From assembly GCA_964606695.1 (NCBI GenBank), contig CAZSHG010000009.1, forward strand, positions 1 to 64,000: DNA of 64,000 nucleotides. Reading direction: 5' to 3'. Origin of the DNA: CAZSHG01 sp964606695 [NCBI: uncultured bacterium] (GTDB lineage Bacteria; UBP14; UBA6098). The notes under the pieces are model-generated. The model searched no databases and had not been told where the DNA came from. It saw only the letters and a list, made by a program, of their open reading frames with translations. Of the stretch, positions 24,215-33,587 are shown piece after piece. A program made the position numbers and the translations under genes. Within the stretch, counting starts at the first letter, position 1. Each line of letters begins with the position of its first letter.

Positions 24215-25726
24215 CTACTTCAAATACACAACGCGTTTCGACGTCGATTCGCCATCCCCCACGACAGAACGGACGAGGTAGATGCCGGAACCGATATTAT
24301 CGCCGGGACGCCAGATAATAGAACCCCCTAAATTCCCCTTGTGAAGGGGGACTTCTGTGCCTCCCTTTTCAAGGGAGGTGGCCGACGCTTGCGTCCATAG
24401 GAAAGGCCAGAGGGTTTTAATGCGACGCCCATTCACATCATATATCTCTACTTCCGCGCCCGCCGGGGCGGAGATGGAGACGGCGGAATTGAAGGGGTTG
24501 GGGGAGGTGTGGAGGTAGAGTTCGCCCGGCAGGTCGGTTTCAGCGATACCGTAGATGCTGTCCAGTTCCACGTGGACTGTTACCGTGCAGGCGGGATTGT
24601 CATTGGATACGAAAACGGTGGTCTCTTCGGGCATCACGATGCAACTGTCTTTCGCCATCAGGAAAAAGAGGCTTTCCTCTTCGGCGGTGATGTAATTAAA
24701 AATGCCGTCGGAGTTTGTCCAGCCGGAATTAGTGGGGATTTCGCCGGGAGCGCCGAAGTTGATGAAGAGCGATTCAACCGGTTCGTCGAGTGTGTCCAGC
24801 GCGTGGATTGTTATGTGCATCTGCTGGTAGATGACGGGTTCATCTGGGTCGAAGGTGTAGATGTTGCCGTATTCGGTCTCGATAATTTCGTCGAAGCCAT
24901 ACCAGCAGAGGTCGGGGAGGTAGTCGTCCCAGAAATTCGCCGCGAAGACGCCGCCGGGGAGGGTGTCCAGGCAGGAAAAGACTATGACCGAGTTGTGCGA
25001 CGCCAGTTGGTCGAGCATGTCGCCGTCCCAGGTGTTGATATATGTGCGCAAAAAGGCGGGGTCGGGGAGGTAGCCATTTTCGATAATATTCACGATCTGG
25101 AAAAAGTTCTGTGACCAGTGCACCGCGGGCACCAGCAATAAGTCGGGGTTGTAGGCGCTCAACGATGAATAGACTTCCCACAGGTCGCGCGTCTCGTTGC
25201 TGATTGCGATCATGTATGTATATTCACTACCGTCGTGGGTGTAGATTGTGTCCAGCTTGATTGTCGGGTCGATGGCGTAGTCGGTGACGGCCATGTGCGC
25301 CTTGCGCCGGACGCGCTGTATGTTGCCGTCCGGGCCGACAATGGGGATGGATTCGTAGCATCGCAGGTTCTCGTCGATTTCCCAGAACGTGCCGGGAATG
25401 ATGGTCGTGCCGTATCGCTCGGCCAGTATCTGCGCGCCTTCGATTGTGCTTTTGATGCACCAGCTTCGCGTGAAAGCATCGGCTGTCGGGATGATGACGC
25501 CCGCCGAATCCCGGAAATAGATACGCGCCTTGTTGGTGTCGCCGCCGAGAGCTTCCGCGGGACCGAGTATCAGGTCGATAGTCGAGTCCGCCGCCAGGAC
25601 GCCGTCGATTGCGGCCATCAGTTCGTTGGCGTAGTTCGGGCCGTCGATTTCCAGCGCCGCGATTTTGATATCGGCGTAACTCACAGCCGCGATTATCATT
25701 ATGGATAGTATTATCAGATTTTTCAT
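24215..25726 (-). CDS. Exported nitrilase-fold protein, probable pseudoenzyme, with sorting domain
   Basis: The 503-residue protein has a signal peptide (MKNLIILSIMIIAAVSYA) and a carbon-nitrogen-hydrolase-like domain to about residue 300. An Ig-like segment and a Por-type sorting domain ending in KRVVYLK follow. Compared with the upstream paralogue, the nitrilase triad is degraded: the Glu strand reads LILGPAEALGG (Glu displaced), Lys is kept in RRKAHMA, and the cysteine strand reads IAISNETR (Ser for Cys). It may therefore bind rather than cleave. The ATG at 25726 is preceded by AAGGTGA overlapping the upstream gene's stop, suggesting translational coupling. A palindromic repeat is translated in its sorting domain. 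Confidence 0.78.
   Translation of the reverse strand: MKNLIILSIMIIAAVSYADIKIAALEIDGPNYANELMAAIDGVLAADSTIDLILGPAEALGGDTNKARIYFRDSAGVIIPTADAFTRSWCIKSTIEGAQILAERYGTTIIPGTFWEIDENLRCYESIPIVGPDGNIQRVRRKAHMAVTDYAIDPTIKLDTIYTHDGSEYTYMIAISNETRDLWEVYSSLSAYNPDLLLVPAVHWSQNFFQIVNIIENGYLPDPAFLRTYINTWDGDMLDQLASHNSVIVFSCLDTLPGGVFAANFWDDYLPDLCWYGFDEIIETEYGNIYTFDPDEPVIYQQMHITIHALDTLDEPVESLFINFGAPGEIPTNSGWTNSDGIFNYITAEEESLFFLMAKDSCIVMPEETTVFVSNDNPACTVTVHVELDSIYGIAETDLPGELYLHTSPNPFNSAVSISAPAGAEVEIYDVNGRRIKTLWPFLWTQASATSLEKGGTEVPLHKGNLGGSIIWRPGDNIGSGIYLVRSVVGDGESTSKRVVYLK
24322..24382. repeat. Palindromic repeat, CCCCTT/AAGGGG family, inside sorting domain
   Basis: The element contains two nested pairs of CCCTT and AAGGG arms. 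On the minus strand it encodes SLEKGGTEVPLHKGNLGG after DVNGRRIKT. It belongs to the family seen at 1641-1670 and uses the same protein loop. Confidence 0.75.
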
Positions 25727-25737
25727 TTCGATCACCT

Positions 25738-26931
25738 TCAATCGCTAATTTGAATTGTGGTCGTTTCCCCGCCAGCTCGAATCGTGTATTTGCCGGGGGG
25801 ATTGGCTCCGTTCCAGCCGCCTTCCCACACGACATATTCGTTCTGTATTCGAAGCGTCTCGATTAGTTCGCCGTCGGAATTGTATATTTCGATGGGAGCG
25901 TTCGTGCCGTAGATAAAAATCGGGCCGCTGTTGGAAATCTTAGGCATGGCGGTCAGGCTGTCGAAGGGGCGTTCAGGTCGAGGTTTGGCTCGAACTACCG
26001 GTAGCGTGTCGTTGATTCCGGGGATGTTCAGGTCGATGAGCACCCATTCGTCGTGTTCTTCGATATAGGCCAGCGGCTCGTAGGCGATGGGGTCGCGATT
26101 GTTGCCGTAGTTATCGATGCCCATGGCCGTCCATTCCGTGCCGTAGATGTCGGCGGAAATCAGGACGGCGTCGCCGGTAACCCAGCCGTCTTCGGGGATG
26201 CTCCACACCCCGGATAAAGATACTTCTTCCGGATTCCAGACCCATTTTTGCGTGCGGTGTGTCCAATCCGGGAAACCCGCCGAAGACCATGTGCCATGGG
26301 GGAGAAGCCATAACGGGCAAGGCGGCGCGGAAGGATCGAGAAGCGGCGCTAAAGCCGAGTTCTCGTAACAGATCGTCGTCATTACCGCGATAGAATCGCC
26401 GGATTTTGTGGCGACGGTGTCGGGATGAATCGTCGTGTCGCGTGCCGTAACATGCGATGAATACATACATTTGCGTCGAATGCGGTATAGCTTGCCATCC
26501 GGCTGGAAAATCGGTATCGAATTGTAATTCGTGCCGTCGATATTCTCCCCGCATGACGACGCCCAGATATAGCAGGTTTCCTGAATGGCGATATATCTCA
26601 CCGAATCGAGGAAAGTCGCGCCATCTACATCGACCGTATTCGAGGAATCGCATGGATATGGCATGAACCCGATGCTGTCGTCCTCCCAGATGAGATATAT
26701 GGATGGATGACCCAGCGCTGTGCCGTCGCGCCCGCCGAAAGCGAATTCCGGGAACAGAATAATATCGATTCCGCCGTCGATTTCCTCCAGCGCGTCGAGG
26801 CACTTGTAGTAGGAATCCTCCGATACGGTGTTGCGGTCGTAACTCATATAACCGCGAATAACAAGCACTCGCACCGGCACACACATCGCCACCGCGACGA
26901 ATACTAATAATAGGACTACTTTTTCCTTCAT
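25738..26931 (-). CDS. Exported nitrilase-superfamily hydrolase
   Basis: The 397-residue protein carries a signal peptide (MKEKVVLLLVFVAVAMCVP) and a complete nitrilase triad by eye: Glu in IILFPEFAFGG, Lys in RIRRKCMYS and Cys in TTICYENS. A small C-terminal strand-rich domain of about 80 residues (NAPIEIYNSDGELIETL through KYTIRAGG) resembles a reduced sorting or FlgD-like Ig domain without KxxVYLK. Most nitrilase-superfamily enzymes are cytosolic, so export is notable. The predicted chemistry is hydrolysis of an amide or nitrile; the substrate is unknown. A CAGGGGG ribosome site precedes the ATG. Its stop is followed at once by the degenerate paralogue. Confidence 0.82.
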   Translation of the reverse strand: MKEKVVLLLVFVAVAMCVPVRVLVIRGYMSYDRNTVSEDSYYKCLDALEEIDGGIDIILFPEFAFGGRDGTALGHPSIYLIWEDDSIGFMPYPCDSSNTVDVDGATFLDSVRYIAIQETCYIWASSCGENIDGTNYNSIPIFQPDGKLYRIRRKCMYSSHVTARDTTIHPDTVATKSGDSIAVMTTICYENSALAPLLDPSAPPCPLWLLPHGTWSSAGFPDWTHRTQKWVWNPEEVSLSGVWSIPEDGWVTGDAVLISADIYGTEWTAMGIDNYGNNRDPIAYEPLAYIEEHDEWVLIDLNIPGINDTLPVVRAKPRPERPFDSLTAMPKISNSGPIFIYGTNAPIEIYNSDGELIETLRIQNEYVVWEGGWNGANPPGKYTIRAGGETTTIQISD

Positions 26932-27019
26932 AATAACCCCCTGTTATTTTTTCCATTATAACATTGCAGAAGGCTTTCCGCAAGCTAATATCGTATATTT
27001 TACTCAAAACGGCCTTTAC

Positions 27020-27047
27020 TTGACAATTCGATACCCGCGTTTATATT
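27020..27047 (+). promoter_or_regulatory. Predicted promoter of the M36-like protease gene
   Basis: TTGACA (27020-27025), 16-base spacer, TATATT (27042-27047), 37 bases before the ATG at 27085. This is one of the two best promoter matches in the window. Confidence 0.65.
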
Positions 27048-27084
27048 ACGTGGACTATATCAGTTCAATTACAATTGGAGCGAA

Positions 27085-30000
27085 ATGAAAAACCATACCA
27101 TATTGTTACTGTGCCTTCTCTTAACTGGATTTGTTTTAGCGATAGCTCCCACCGGCGTGGATAGTTACGGTTGGAAAATTCCCGAATATCTTCATTCGCC
27201 GCCCAACGAAACCGCGACGAACGCGCTTTATGACCTTATCGACGAAACCGGCGCGACCTGGACCGGGCGATGGAATCCGTCCACCGGCTTGCCGCACAGG
27301 CTTTTCGCGGGGGGATATCCTTTCCCGATAATCGACGGTGACGATCTGGAGGCGAAGTGCCTTCGTTTCGTCGATGACCACCCGGCGCTTTTCGGGCAGG
27401 TGGGTTCTGATAAACTGGAAGCGATTTCGATTAAATATCGCAACAAGGTCTGGTATGCGATTTTCGCTCAGCGGTTAAACGGTATCCGGGTCGAGGGCGC
27501 GCGAGTCGATTTCCGCGTCAAACACGGCAATCTCGTGATGTTCGGCGCGGATGTTATCTCCGAACTGGAACCGATTGGAACGCCCGCGATATCGCTTGAA
27601 CAGGCAGTTTCTACTGCCCATAGCGGTTACGATTTCGATTCATACCAGAGCGAACTGGTTTATCTCGCTCCCGCCAACGGCGTCCCAGCATGGAAAATCA
27701 ACGGCTATAACGATTCTCCGGTTCGTAATTGGGCGATTTATATAAATGCATCTACCGGTGAGATAATGTATGCTTTCGATGAAACAAAAACCCACGTCAG
27801 GGGAACCGTTTATTCGACAATTCACAACTTGTATGGGACAGATACTCCCGAATCGAGGCCGCAACCTTATATCTACGTCGGTTTAAGCGGTTATACCGCC
27901 GACACCGCGGATGTTGCCGGCGATTACTGGATAGATATCGACCCGGGGTCCGGGTGGGATATTTCAGGCAAGCTGGAAGGGCTTTATACAAAAGCGGTTC
28001 CCAGAGGCGACCTGGGCGCCGAGGTATTCATAACGGCGTCGGACAGCGTTATCGATTTGCGTTTTGAAACGCCCGACGCCGATCTCGACGAGATGGATGC
28101 GTATTATCACACGAATATCGTGCACAATTGGATAAAGGAAATCGCCCCGGAATTGACCGGCATGGATTATCAGGTGCCCGTTTATGTCAGGGAAACTACA
28201 GACCCCGGACCTAACAACGCATGGTGGGACGGTTACGCCGTCCATATGGGGGCGGGAGCTGGAGGATACGATAATTGGGGTTATTATGCGGATGTTTATT
28301 ATCATGAATACGGACACGGTATCACCGAAAAGCAGTATCCGGCGGGAACTCTTCCCTATACCGGGCAATCAGGTGCGATAGACGAAGCCTGTTCCGACTA
28401 CACAGCGAGCACTATCACGGATGAACCGGACGTGGGCGAGGGCGGCCTGATCCCCGGTGGGGGAATGTTGCGCAGTATGGACAACACCTTCGTTTATCCC
28501 GACGACTGGGAAGGCGAGGTTCACGCCGATGGCAGAATTATCGGCGGCGCTTTCTGGGATTTACGGGTTGCTGTAGGTGCGAATATCGCGGATACGCTGA
28601 TTACGTTCGCTAAATACGGTGCGCCTGAGGAGTTTGAGGCTTTCCTGGACGAGGTTCTCATAGTCGATGACGACGATGGCGATTTGCTCAACGGCACACC
28701 GCATTTCCACGAAATATATACCGCCTTTCAGAACCACGGTATAGGGCGTTTCAGGATATCCTTCTATCACACGCCGATAGTCGATTCGGAAAATCTGGAC
28801 GGGCCTTATTACGCGAAGTGTTTTATTGCCAGCACTCTGCCACCCGACGGTTCGTCGATAATCCTGTCCTATTCCCATGACGGCGGTATCGATTGGCACG
28901 ATATTCCGATGACGTCCACCGGCGTGGATAGACTATATGAATGCGATATTCCCGGTATCGGAAGCCCGGCGGAGTATTATTATTATATCTCGGCCTGCGA
29001 TACTGTGGGTATCTGCGGCACCGAACCAGATTCCGCCCCGGATTATTATCATAGTTTCATAATCGATGCCGACATGATCGATCCTGTGATCGTTCACAAT
29101 CCGTTGACGCCAGTGGCCGCGGACGCCGCGCCCTATGAAATTAAGTTCAACGCCACAGATAATATGGGATTGGAAGAAGTGATAGTAGTATGGAATCTCA
29201 ACGGCGCTTCCGACGAAACGCTCTCTGTGATACCGGATACGCTGGGCAATTGCACCGCCTGGATAAATCCTGTATCGTTGGCGGTAGGGGATTCTTTTGG
29301 GTATTATATCGTCGCGAGCGACTCGGCCGAGATACCGAATAATTCGATCTATCCTGAAAGCGGCTACCATTGGGTAGATGTTATTCGGGGCATTTTCCTG
29401 GATTTTGAGAGCTCCGACGGTTCATTCACCGAGGTCGAGGGTTGGGAATGGGGCGAACCCGATCCCTCAATAAGCGCTCATTCCGGCGATAAGTGTTGGG
29501 GAACTCAGCTGATATACGATTATACAGAAGACGCGAATTACGTCCTGAACACCGAGGCTTTTGATCTTTCCGATTGGGCTTCGGCAACGTTGGAGATGTG
29601 GAGTTATTATAATTGCGAAGAGTTGTTCGATGGCGGTAACGTCTGGGTAAGTTCCGATGCGGGCATGAGATGGTATGTTCTACAACCGATTGGAGGGTAT
29701 CCAAGCGTGTGGGTGGATGCCCTTCGCGAACCCGGTTTTACAGGCGATTCAGACGGCTGGAAGAAGCATATATACGATTTGACGCCCTATATGGACAGCC
29801 CCTACGGGCATTTACTTTTCCAGTTCGTTTTCAAATCCAACGACCGCATAAACGGCCACGGGTGGTTTATCGACGATTTCGCGTTGCTGGAACGTCAATT
29901 AATTCTCCCGGCGGGAAGAATTACCGCGGAATCGGGTCACGACGGCGAAATCCCCATCCATTGGAAACCGCCCGATCCAACCGGCGGAAGCGCCACCAGA

Positions 30001-31452
30001 AGTCCGATGGAGTTCCTCGGTTACAATGTTTATCGCGCGGATACTTCCGGAGGTTATTCGAGCACGCCTCTTAATGCCACTACGTTAACCGACACCGTCT
30101 ATTCAGATACCGACGTTGTGAACGAAAATACTTATTATTACCGGGTTACAGTTGTTTACGCAGAGGGAGAGAGCGAACCGACCTCCGAGGTTTCTGCTAC
30201 GCCATATAACGCGCGTCTGTCGGTTTGGCCGGAAAGCCTGTATGTCGAAGTCACGCAGGGACCGGATATTTTCGATACCACGTTGATGATTTCCAATATC
30301 GGCGACGGCTGGCTCGATTTCGATGTTATCGAATACACATATTATCCCGGAACCCGTGCGCCGAGGATAAGACTTCTGGAGGACTCGAATAATCTGCTCG
30401 AACTTTTACAGGATATGTGGTCGGCGGGAGAAATCGAGCCGCCGACCTCTATAGCGACAACGGTGCCCCCTTCACCCGATAACTGGCGGCATATCATCCA
30501 TGACCCCGACGAATTCTGGGCGACGAGGGACATCCGCGACGTTTATGCTCAGCACGATGTCAATAATTTCTGGCTCAAACTCGATTCCTACGGCCCCATG
30601 GGCGAACCGGGAGACAATTACGCGGTGGGATTTACGTTCGACATCGATCTCGATCCATCGACCGGAAGCCCCGAATTCTACGGTGTCGAATATATCGTTG
30701 CAACCGGCGAACTGGGATTCCCGGTGGATGGAGTTATCCTGGCATACGATTCGACCAGCGAATACGGATTCGATATAGCCGGTTTCCCGCATTGGGTGAT
30801 GAATACATTCGATTCGGTCGGGATTGGAATCTCAAAAACCGATATCGGCAATCCCCCATCGACGTATCTTATGGCCGTTATCGTCAATAACCTGACTACC
30901 ACTCCCGTCCCGGAGGATATTGCGCCGGACCTGGGCGAAGAATCGGAACTTTACGTCCTTTCCGACGCGTGGTGGATTTCGGAGGACCCAATTGCGGGCA
31001 CCGCCACGCCAGGTTCGCCGCAGGACATCGATATCGCTATCGAAGTGCCCTATATGTCGCCGGGAGAATATTACGCCTGGCTGATGATCGAATCTAGCGA
31101 CAGGATCGATCCGAACGAAATCGTGCCGATAGTTTGCAAGGTTAATCCGGTGGGAGTCGATGAATCGAGGATGCCCGTTAAACTCAGCCTGGATAATCCT
31201 TCGCCGAATCCGTTCAACGCTTCATGTAAACTGTCTTTCACGACGCCGGGTGGACGAACTTCCATCGAGATATTCGATATTTCCGGTCGCAAGGTCAGGA
31301 CGCTATACGACGGCGAATTGCAGGCGGGACATTACTCATCGGTGTTCGATGGTGTCGATGATGCGAATAGCGAATTGCCAACGGGGGTATATTTTACCAG
31401 ATTGGTGCATGATAAAAATATAATTATCAAGAAGTTAATGCTTGTCAAATAA
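27085..31452 (+). CDS. Exported M36/thermolysin-like metalloprotease, multidomain, with sorting domain
   Basis: The 1455-residue protein has a signal peptide, a propeptide-like region (FTP-like, to about residue 230), and a gluzincin catalytic domain with zinc motif HEYGH (407-411) and downstream GAIDEACSDY supplying the third ligand. MAM/jelly-roll domain (FLDFESSDGSF to HGWFIDDFALL), fibronectin type III-like segments and a DOMON-like region follow. It ends in a FlgD-type sorting domain (FNASCKLSFTTPGG, IEIFDISGRKVRTL, GVYFTRL, KKLMLVK). It should be a secreted, surface-released or anchored protease. GGAGCG precedes the ATG and a strong promoter lies upstream. No repeat has invaded this sorting domain, unlike those at 1-26 kb. 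Confidence 0.88.
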   Translation: MKNHTILLLCLLLTGFVLAIAPTGVDSYGWKIPEYLHSPPNETATNALYDLIDETGATWTGRWNPSTGLPHRLFAGGYPFPIIDGDDLEAKCLRFVDDHPALFGQVGSDKLEAISIKYRNKVWYAIFAQRLNGIRVEGARVDFRVKHGNLVMFGADVISELEPIGTPAISLEQAVSTAHSGYDFDSYQSELVYLAPANGVPAWKINGYNDSPVRNWAIYINASTGEIMYAFDETKTHVRGTVYSTIHNLYGTDTPESRPQPYIYVGLSGYTADTADVAGDYWIDIDPGSGWDISGKLEGLYTKAVPRGDLGAEVFITASDSVIDLRFETPDADLDEMDAYYHTNIVHNWIKEIAPELTGMDYQVPVYVRETTDPGPNNAWWDGYAVHMGAGAGGYDNWGYYADVYYHEYGHGITEKQYPAGTLPYTGQSGAIDEACSDYTASTITDEPDVGEGGLIPGGGMLRSMDNTFVYPDDWEGEVHADGRIIGGAFWDLRVAVGANIADTLITFAKYGAPEEFEAFLDEVLIVDDDDGDLLNGTPHFHEIYTAFQNHGIGRFRISFYHTPIVDSENLDGPYYAKCFIASTLPPDGSSIILSYSHDGGIDWHDIPMTSTGVDRLYECDIPGIGSPAEYYYYISACDTVGICGTEPDSAPDYYHSFIIDADMIDPVIVHNPLTPVAADAAPYEIKFNATDNMGLEEVIVVWNLNGASDETLSVIPDTLGNCTAWINPVSLAVGDSFGYYIVASDSAEIPNNSIYPESGYHWVDVIRGIFLDFESSDGSFTEVEGWEWGEPDPSISAHSGDKCWGTQLIYDYTEDANYVLNTEAFDLSDWASATLEMWSYYNCEELFDGGNVWVSSDAGMRWYVLQPIGGYPSVWVDALREPGFTGDSDGWKKHIYDLTPYMDSPYGHLLFQFVFKSNDRINGHGWFIDDFALLERQLILPAGRITAESGHDGEIPIHWKPPDPTGGSATRSPMEFLGYNVYRADTSGGYSSTPLNATTLTDTVYSDTDVVNENTYYYRVTVVYAEGESEPTSEVSATPYNARLSVWPESLYVEVTQGPDIFDTTLMISNIGDGWLDFDVIEYTYYPGTRAPRIRLLEDSNNLLELLQDMWSAGEIEPPTSIATTVPPSPDNWRHIIHDPDEFWATRDIRDVYAQHDVNNFWLKLDSYGPMGEPGDNYAVGFTFDIDLDPSTGSPEFYGVEYIVATGELGFPVDGVILAYDSTSEYGFDIAGFPHWVMNTFDSVGIGISKTDIGNPPSTYLMAVIVNNLTTTPVPEDIAPDLGEESELYVLSDAWWISEDPIAGTATPGSPQDIDIAIEVPYMSPGEYYAWLMIESSDRIDPNEIVPIVCKVNPVGVDESRMPVKLSLDNPSPNPFNASCKLSFTTPGGRTSIEIFDISGRKVRTLYDGELQAGHYSSVFDGVDDANSELPTGVYFTRLVHDKNIIIKKLMLVK

Positions 31453-31503
31453 AGGAAGTAATTATATATTTGTTTAGCGTAATAAAAAGGGCAATAACTT
31501 AAG

Positions 31504-32613
31504 ATGATTACAATCGAACCTATAGTGGGCAAAAACGACCTGGGGGATTTCGTCCAGGTGCCCTTTTATATTTATAAATATGACGACAATTGGGTAGCGC
31601 CTTTACGTGCCGAACAATATAAAGAGTTGGATCGCAAGAGAAATCCTTTCTACAAACACGCCGAGGCCGAGATGTGGGTTGCCCGCAGGGGAAAATCGCC
31701 TGTGGGAAGAATTTCTGCGATAGTGGACACGATGTGGGAAGAAATCCACGGCGAAAAGGCCGCTTATTTCGGGTATTTCGAGTGCGAAAACGACCAGGCT
31801 ATGAGTAATGCCTTATTCGACACCGCCCTCACATGGGCCGAGAGACAGGGATGCACGAGGATATTCGGCCCGATGTCGCCAAACCAAAACGGCATCGCCG
31901 GCCTACTTGTGGAAGGTTTCGACGATCCACCTATGATCATGATGGCGTATAATCCGCCGCATTATATCGATCTGATAGAAAACTACGGCTTCTCAAAATG
32001 GAAAGACCTATACGCCTGGAAAATCACCGGAAATGAAGTCCCCGACCGGCTTGCGAGGGTAGTCGAAAAACTCGAAAAACGTGGTCGGTTCGTCGTCCGA
32101 AAATTGAATATGAAAGATTGGGAAAACGAAGTCGTCCGCGCCAGGGAGATGTTCAATGCTTACGAACAGATAAATAATATCTATACTCCGCTGACGGAGG
32201 AGGAATTCGATAATCTGGCTAAAGACCTAAAAATGATCGTCGATCCCGACTTGGCCTTCTTCGCGGAAGTCGAAGGCGAGACCGTTGGTTTCTCGCTCGC
32301 TGTTCCAGACGCCAATATCGCGTTAAAAGCGGCTCACGGCAGGTTGTTTCCTATAGGAATTATCAAACTACTACTCGCGAAAAGGCGTATTGACAGGCTT
32401 CGTGTGATGGCGATGGGCGTTATCGACGGTTATCGTAATCGCGGTATCGACCTTGTCTTTTATTATAACACCTATGTTAACGGTCTTGCTAAGGGGTATC
32501 GCATGGCGGAGATGTCCTGGGTGGACGAGGACAACGACGCTATGAATAACACCGCCCGAAAAATGGGCGCGGAACTTTATAAAACCTATCGAATTTACGA
32601 GCAAAAACTCTGA
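31504..32613 (+). CDS. GNAT-like acyltransferase
   Basis: The 369-residue cytosolic protein looks like a two-part GNAT-fold protein: a first half with MWVARRGKSPVGRISAIVD and GYFECENDQAMSNALFDTAL, and a second half with FFAEVEGETVGFSLAVPD and RVMAMGVIDGYRNRGIDL, the latter resembling an acyl-CoA loop. The substrate cannot be assigned. The stop overlaps the start of the next gene by one base (TGATG), so it is translated with the SDR and transpeptidase genes. No ribosome site is evident. Function beyond acyl transfer is unknown. Confidence 0.75.
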   Translation: MITIEPIVGKNDLGDFVQVPFYIYKYDDNWVAPLRAEQYKELDRKRNPFYKHAEAEMWVARRGKSPVGRISAIVDTMWEEIHGEKAAYFGYFECENDQAMSNALFDTALTWAERQGCTRIFGPMSPNQNGIAGLLVEGFDDPPMIMMAYNPPHYIDLIENYGFSKWKDLYAWKITGNEVPDRLARVVEKLEKRGRFVVRKLNMKDWENEVVRAREMFNAYEQINNIYTPLTEEEFDNLAKDLKMIVDPDLAFFAEVEGETVGFSLAVPDANIALKAAHGRLFPIGIIKLLLAKRRIDRLRVMAMGVIDGYRNRGIDLVFYYNTYVNGLAKGYRMAEMSWVDEDNDAMNNTARKMGAELYKTYRIYEQKL

Positions 32614-33587
32614 TGAAAGTTCTCGTTACTGGAGGAACCGGTTTTATCGGCTCGCACGTTGTCGAGAGATTGATCGATGACGGACACGACGTCGTAGCGA
32701 CGAAACGACCAAATTCCAGTCTCAAATGGTTACCCTTGAATAAAATCGAGGTTGTCGATGCTCCCGTGGAGAATATGTCCGCATTGCACGATGTATTGCC
32801 TAACATAGATGCCGTAGTCCACGTAGCCGGGATTACTCGAGCCAAGGGCAGAGGCGATTTCTTCCGCGTCAACGCCAGAAGCGTGGATAATTTGCTCCGT
32901 CTTTGCGATGAATACGCTTCCCGGATGCGTAAGTTCGTTTTAATATCGAGTCTCTCCGCCGCCGGATTCGCAGAGGATGTACCTCTCGACGAAAGCATGG
33001 AACTCAGTCCATATACAGATTACGGCGAGAGTAAATACGCCGGAGAAAAATATGCACTAAATTACAAAAATAAATTTGAAATAGCCATACTTCGACCTCC
33101 CACTGTTTACGGCCCGCGCGAAACCGGAGTTTTCGTATATTTTAAGATGATAAATAAAGGGATTCTGCCGTTTGTGGATACTCGCGAGAGGAAGCTGTCG
33201 GTTATCTATGTCAAAGACCTCGCTAAGGCGGTATCTATGCTTCTCGATGCCAATTATAAGTCCGGATCGGCCTATTTTATCTCCGATGGCGAGGTTTATA
33301 CGTGGCAGGAATTTGCAGATGAAATAGCTCTGGCTTTGGGAAAGAAGCCTTTGAAGTTAACATTGCCTTCATTATTGGGCTGGCCTTTTGCGGCCGTAGC
33401 CGAGGTGAAAGCGAGAATTACAGGCAATCCGGCATTACTCTCTTTCTATAGGATCCGAATGCTCAAGCGGGATTGGACATGCGATTCTGCTTTACTTGAA
33501 TGCGAGACGGGTTTCGCCCCGGAATACGACCTCGAAAGGGGGGTTAAGGAGACCGCGCAATGGTATCTTGAAGAGGGCTGGTTATGA
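32613..33587 (+). CDS. NAD-dependent epimerase/dehydratase (extended SDR)
   Basis: The 324-residue protein opens with the Rossmann motif VTGGTGFIGSHVVE and has HVAGITRAKG and the catalytic YGESKYAGEKYAL (Tyr-x3-Lys), the extended SDR hallmark. LRPPTVYGPRE matches the nucleotide-sugar epimerase/dehydratase group. The substrate could be a nucleotide sugar or a hydroxysteroid/terpenoid-like compound. It overlaps both flanking genes, indicating an operon with the GNAT-like protein and the L,D-transpeptidase, perhaps for envelope sugars. Confidence 0.85.
   Translation: MKVLVTGGTGFIGSHVVERLIDDGHDVVATKRPNSSLKWLPLNKIEVVDAPVENMSALHDVLPNIDAVVHVAGITRAKGRGDFFRVNARSVDNLLRLCDEYASRMRKFVLISSLSAAGFAEDVPLDESMELSPYTDYGESKYAGEKYALNYKNKFEIAILRPPTVYGPRETGVFVYFKMINKGILPFVDTRERKLSVIYVKDLAKAVSMLLDANYKSGSAYFISDGEVYTWQEFADEIALALGKKPLKLTLPSLLGWPFAAVAEVKARITGNPALLSFYRIRMLKRDWTCDSALLECETGFAPEYDLERGVKETAQWYLEEGWL

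Noticed and set aside
23997-24281. Protein with YARxxxK heptads, or a CRISPR array
   Set aside because: The heptads only reflect the 21-bp DNA period, there is no start signal, and contiguous units without distinct spacers exclude a CRISPR.
26111-27007. Minus-strand frame of 298 codons
   Set aside because: It overlaps the nitrilase-like gene in a different frame and is Arg-rich without motifs.
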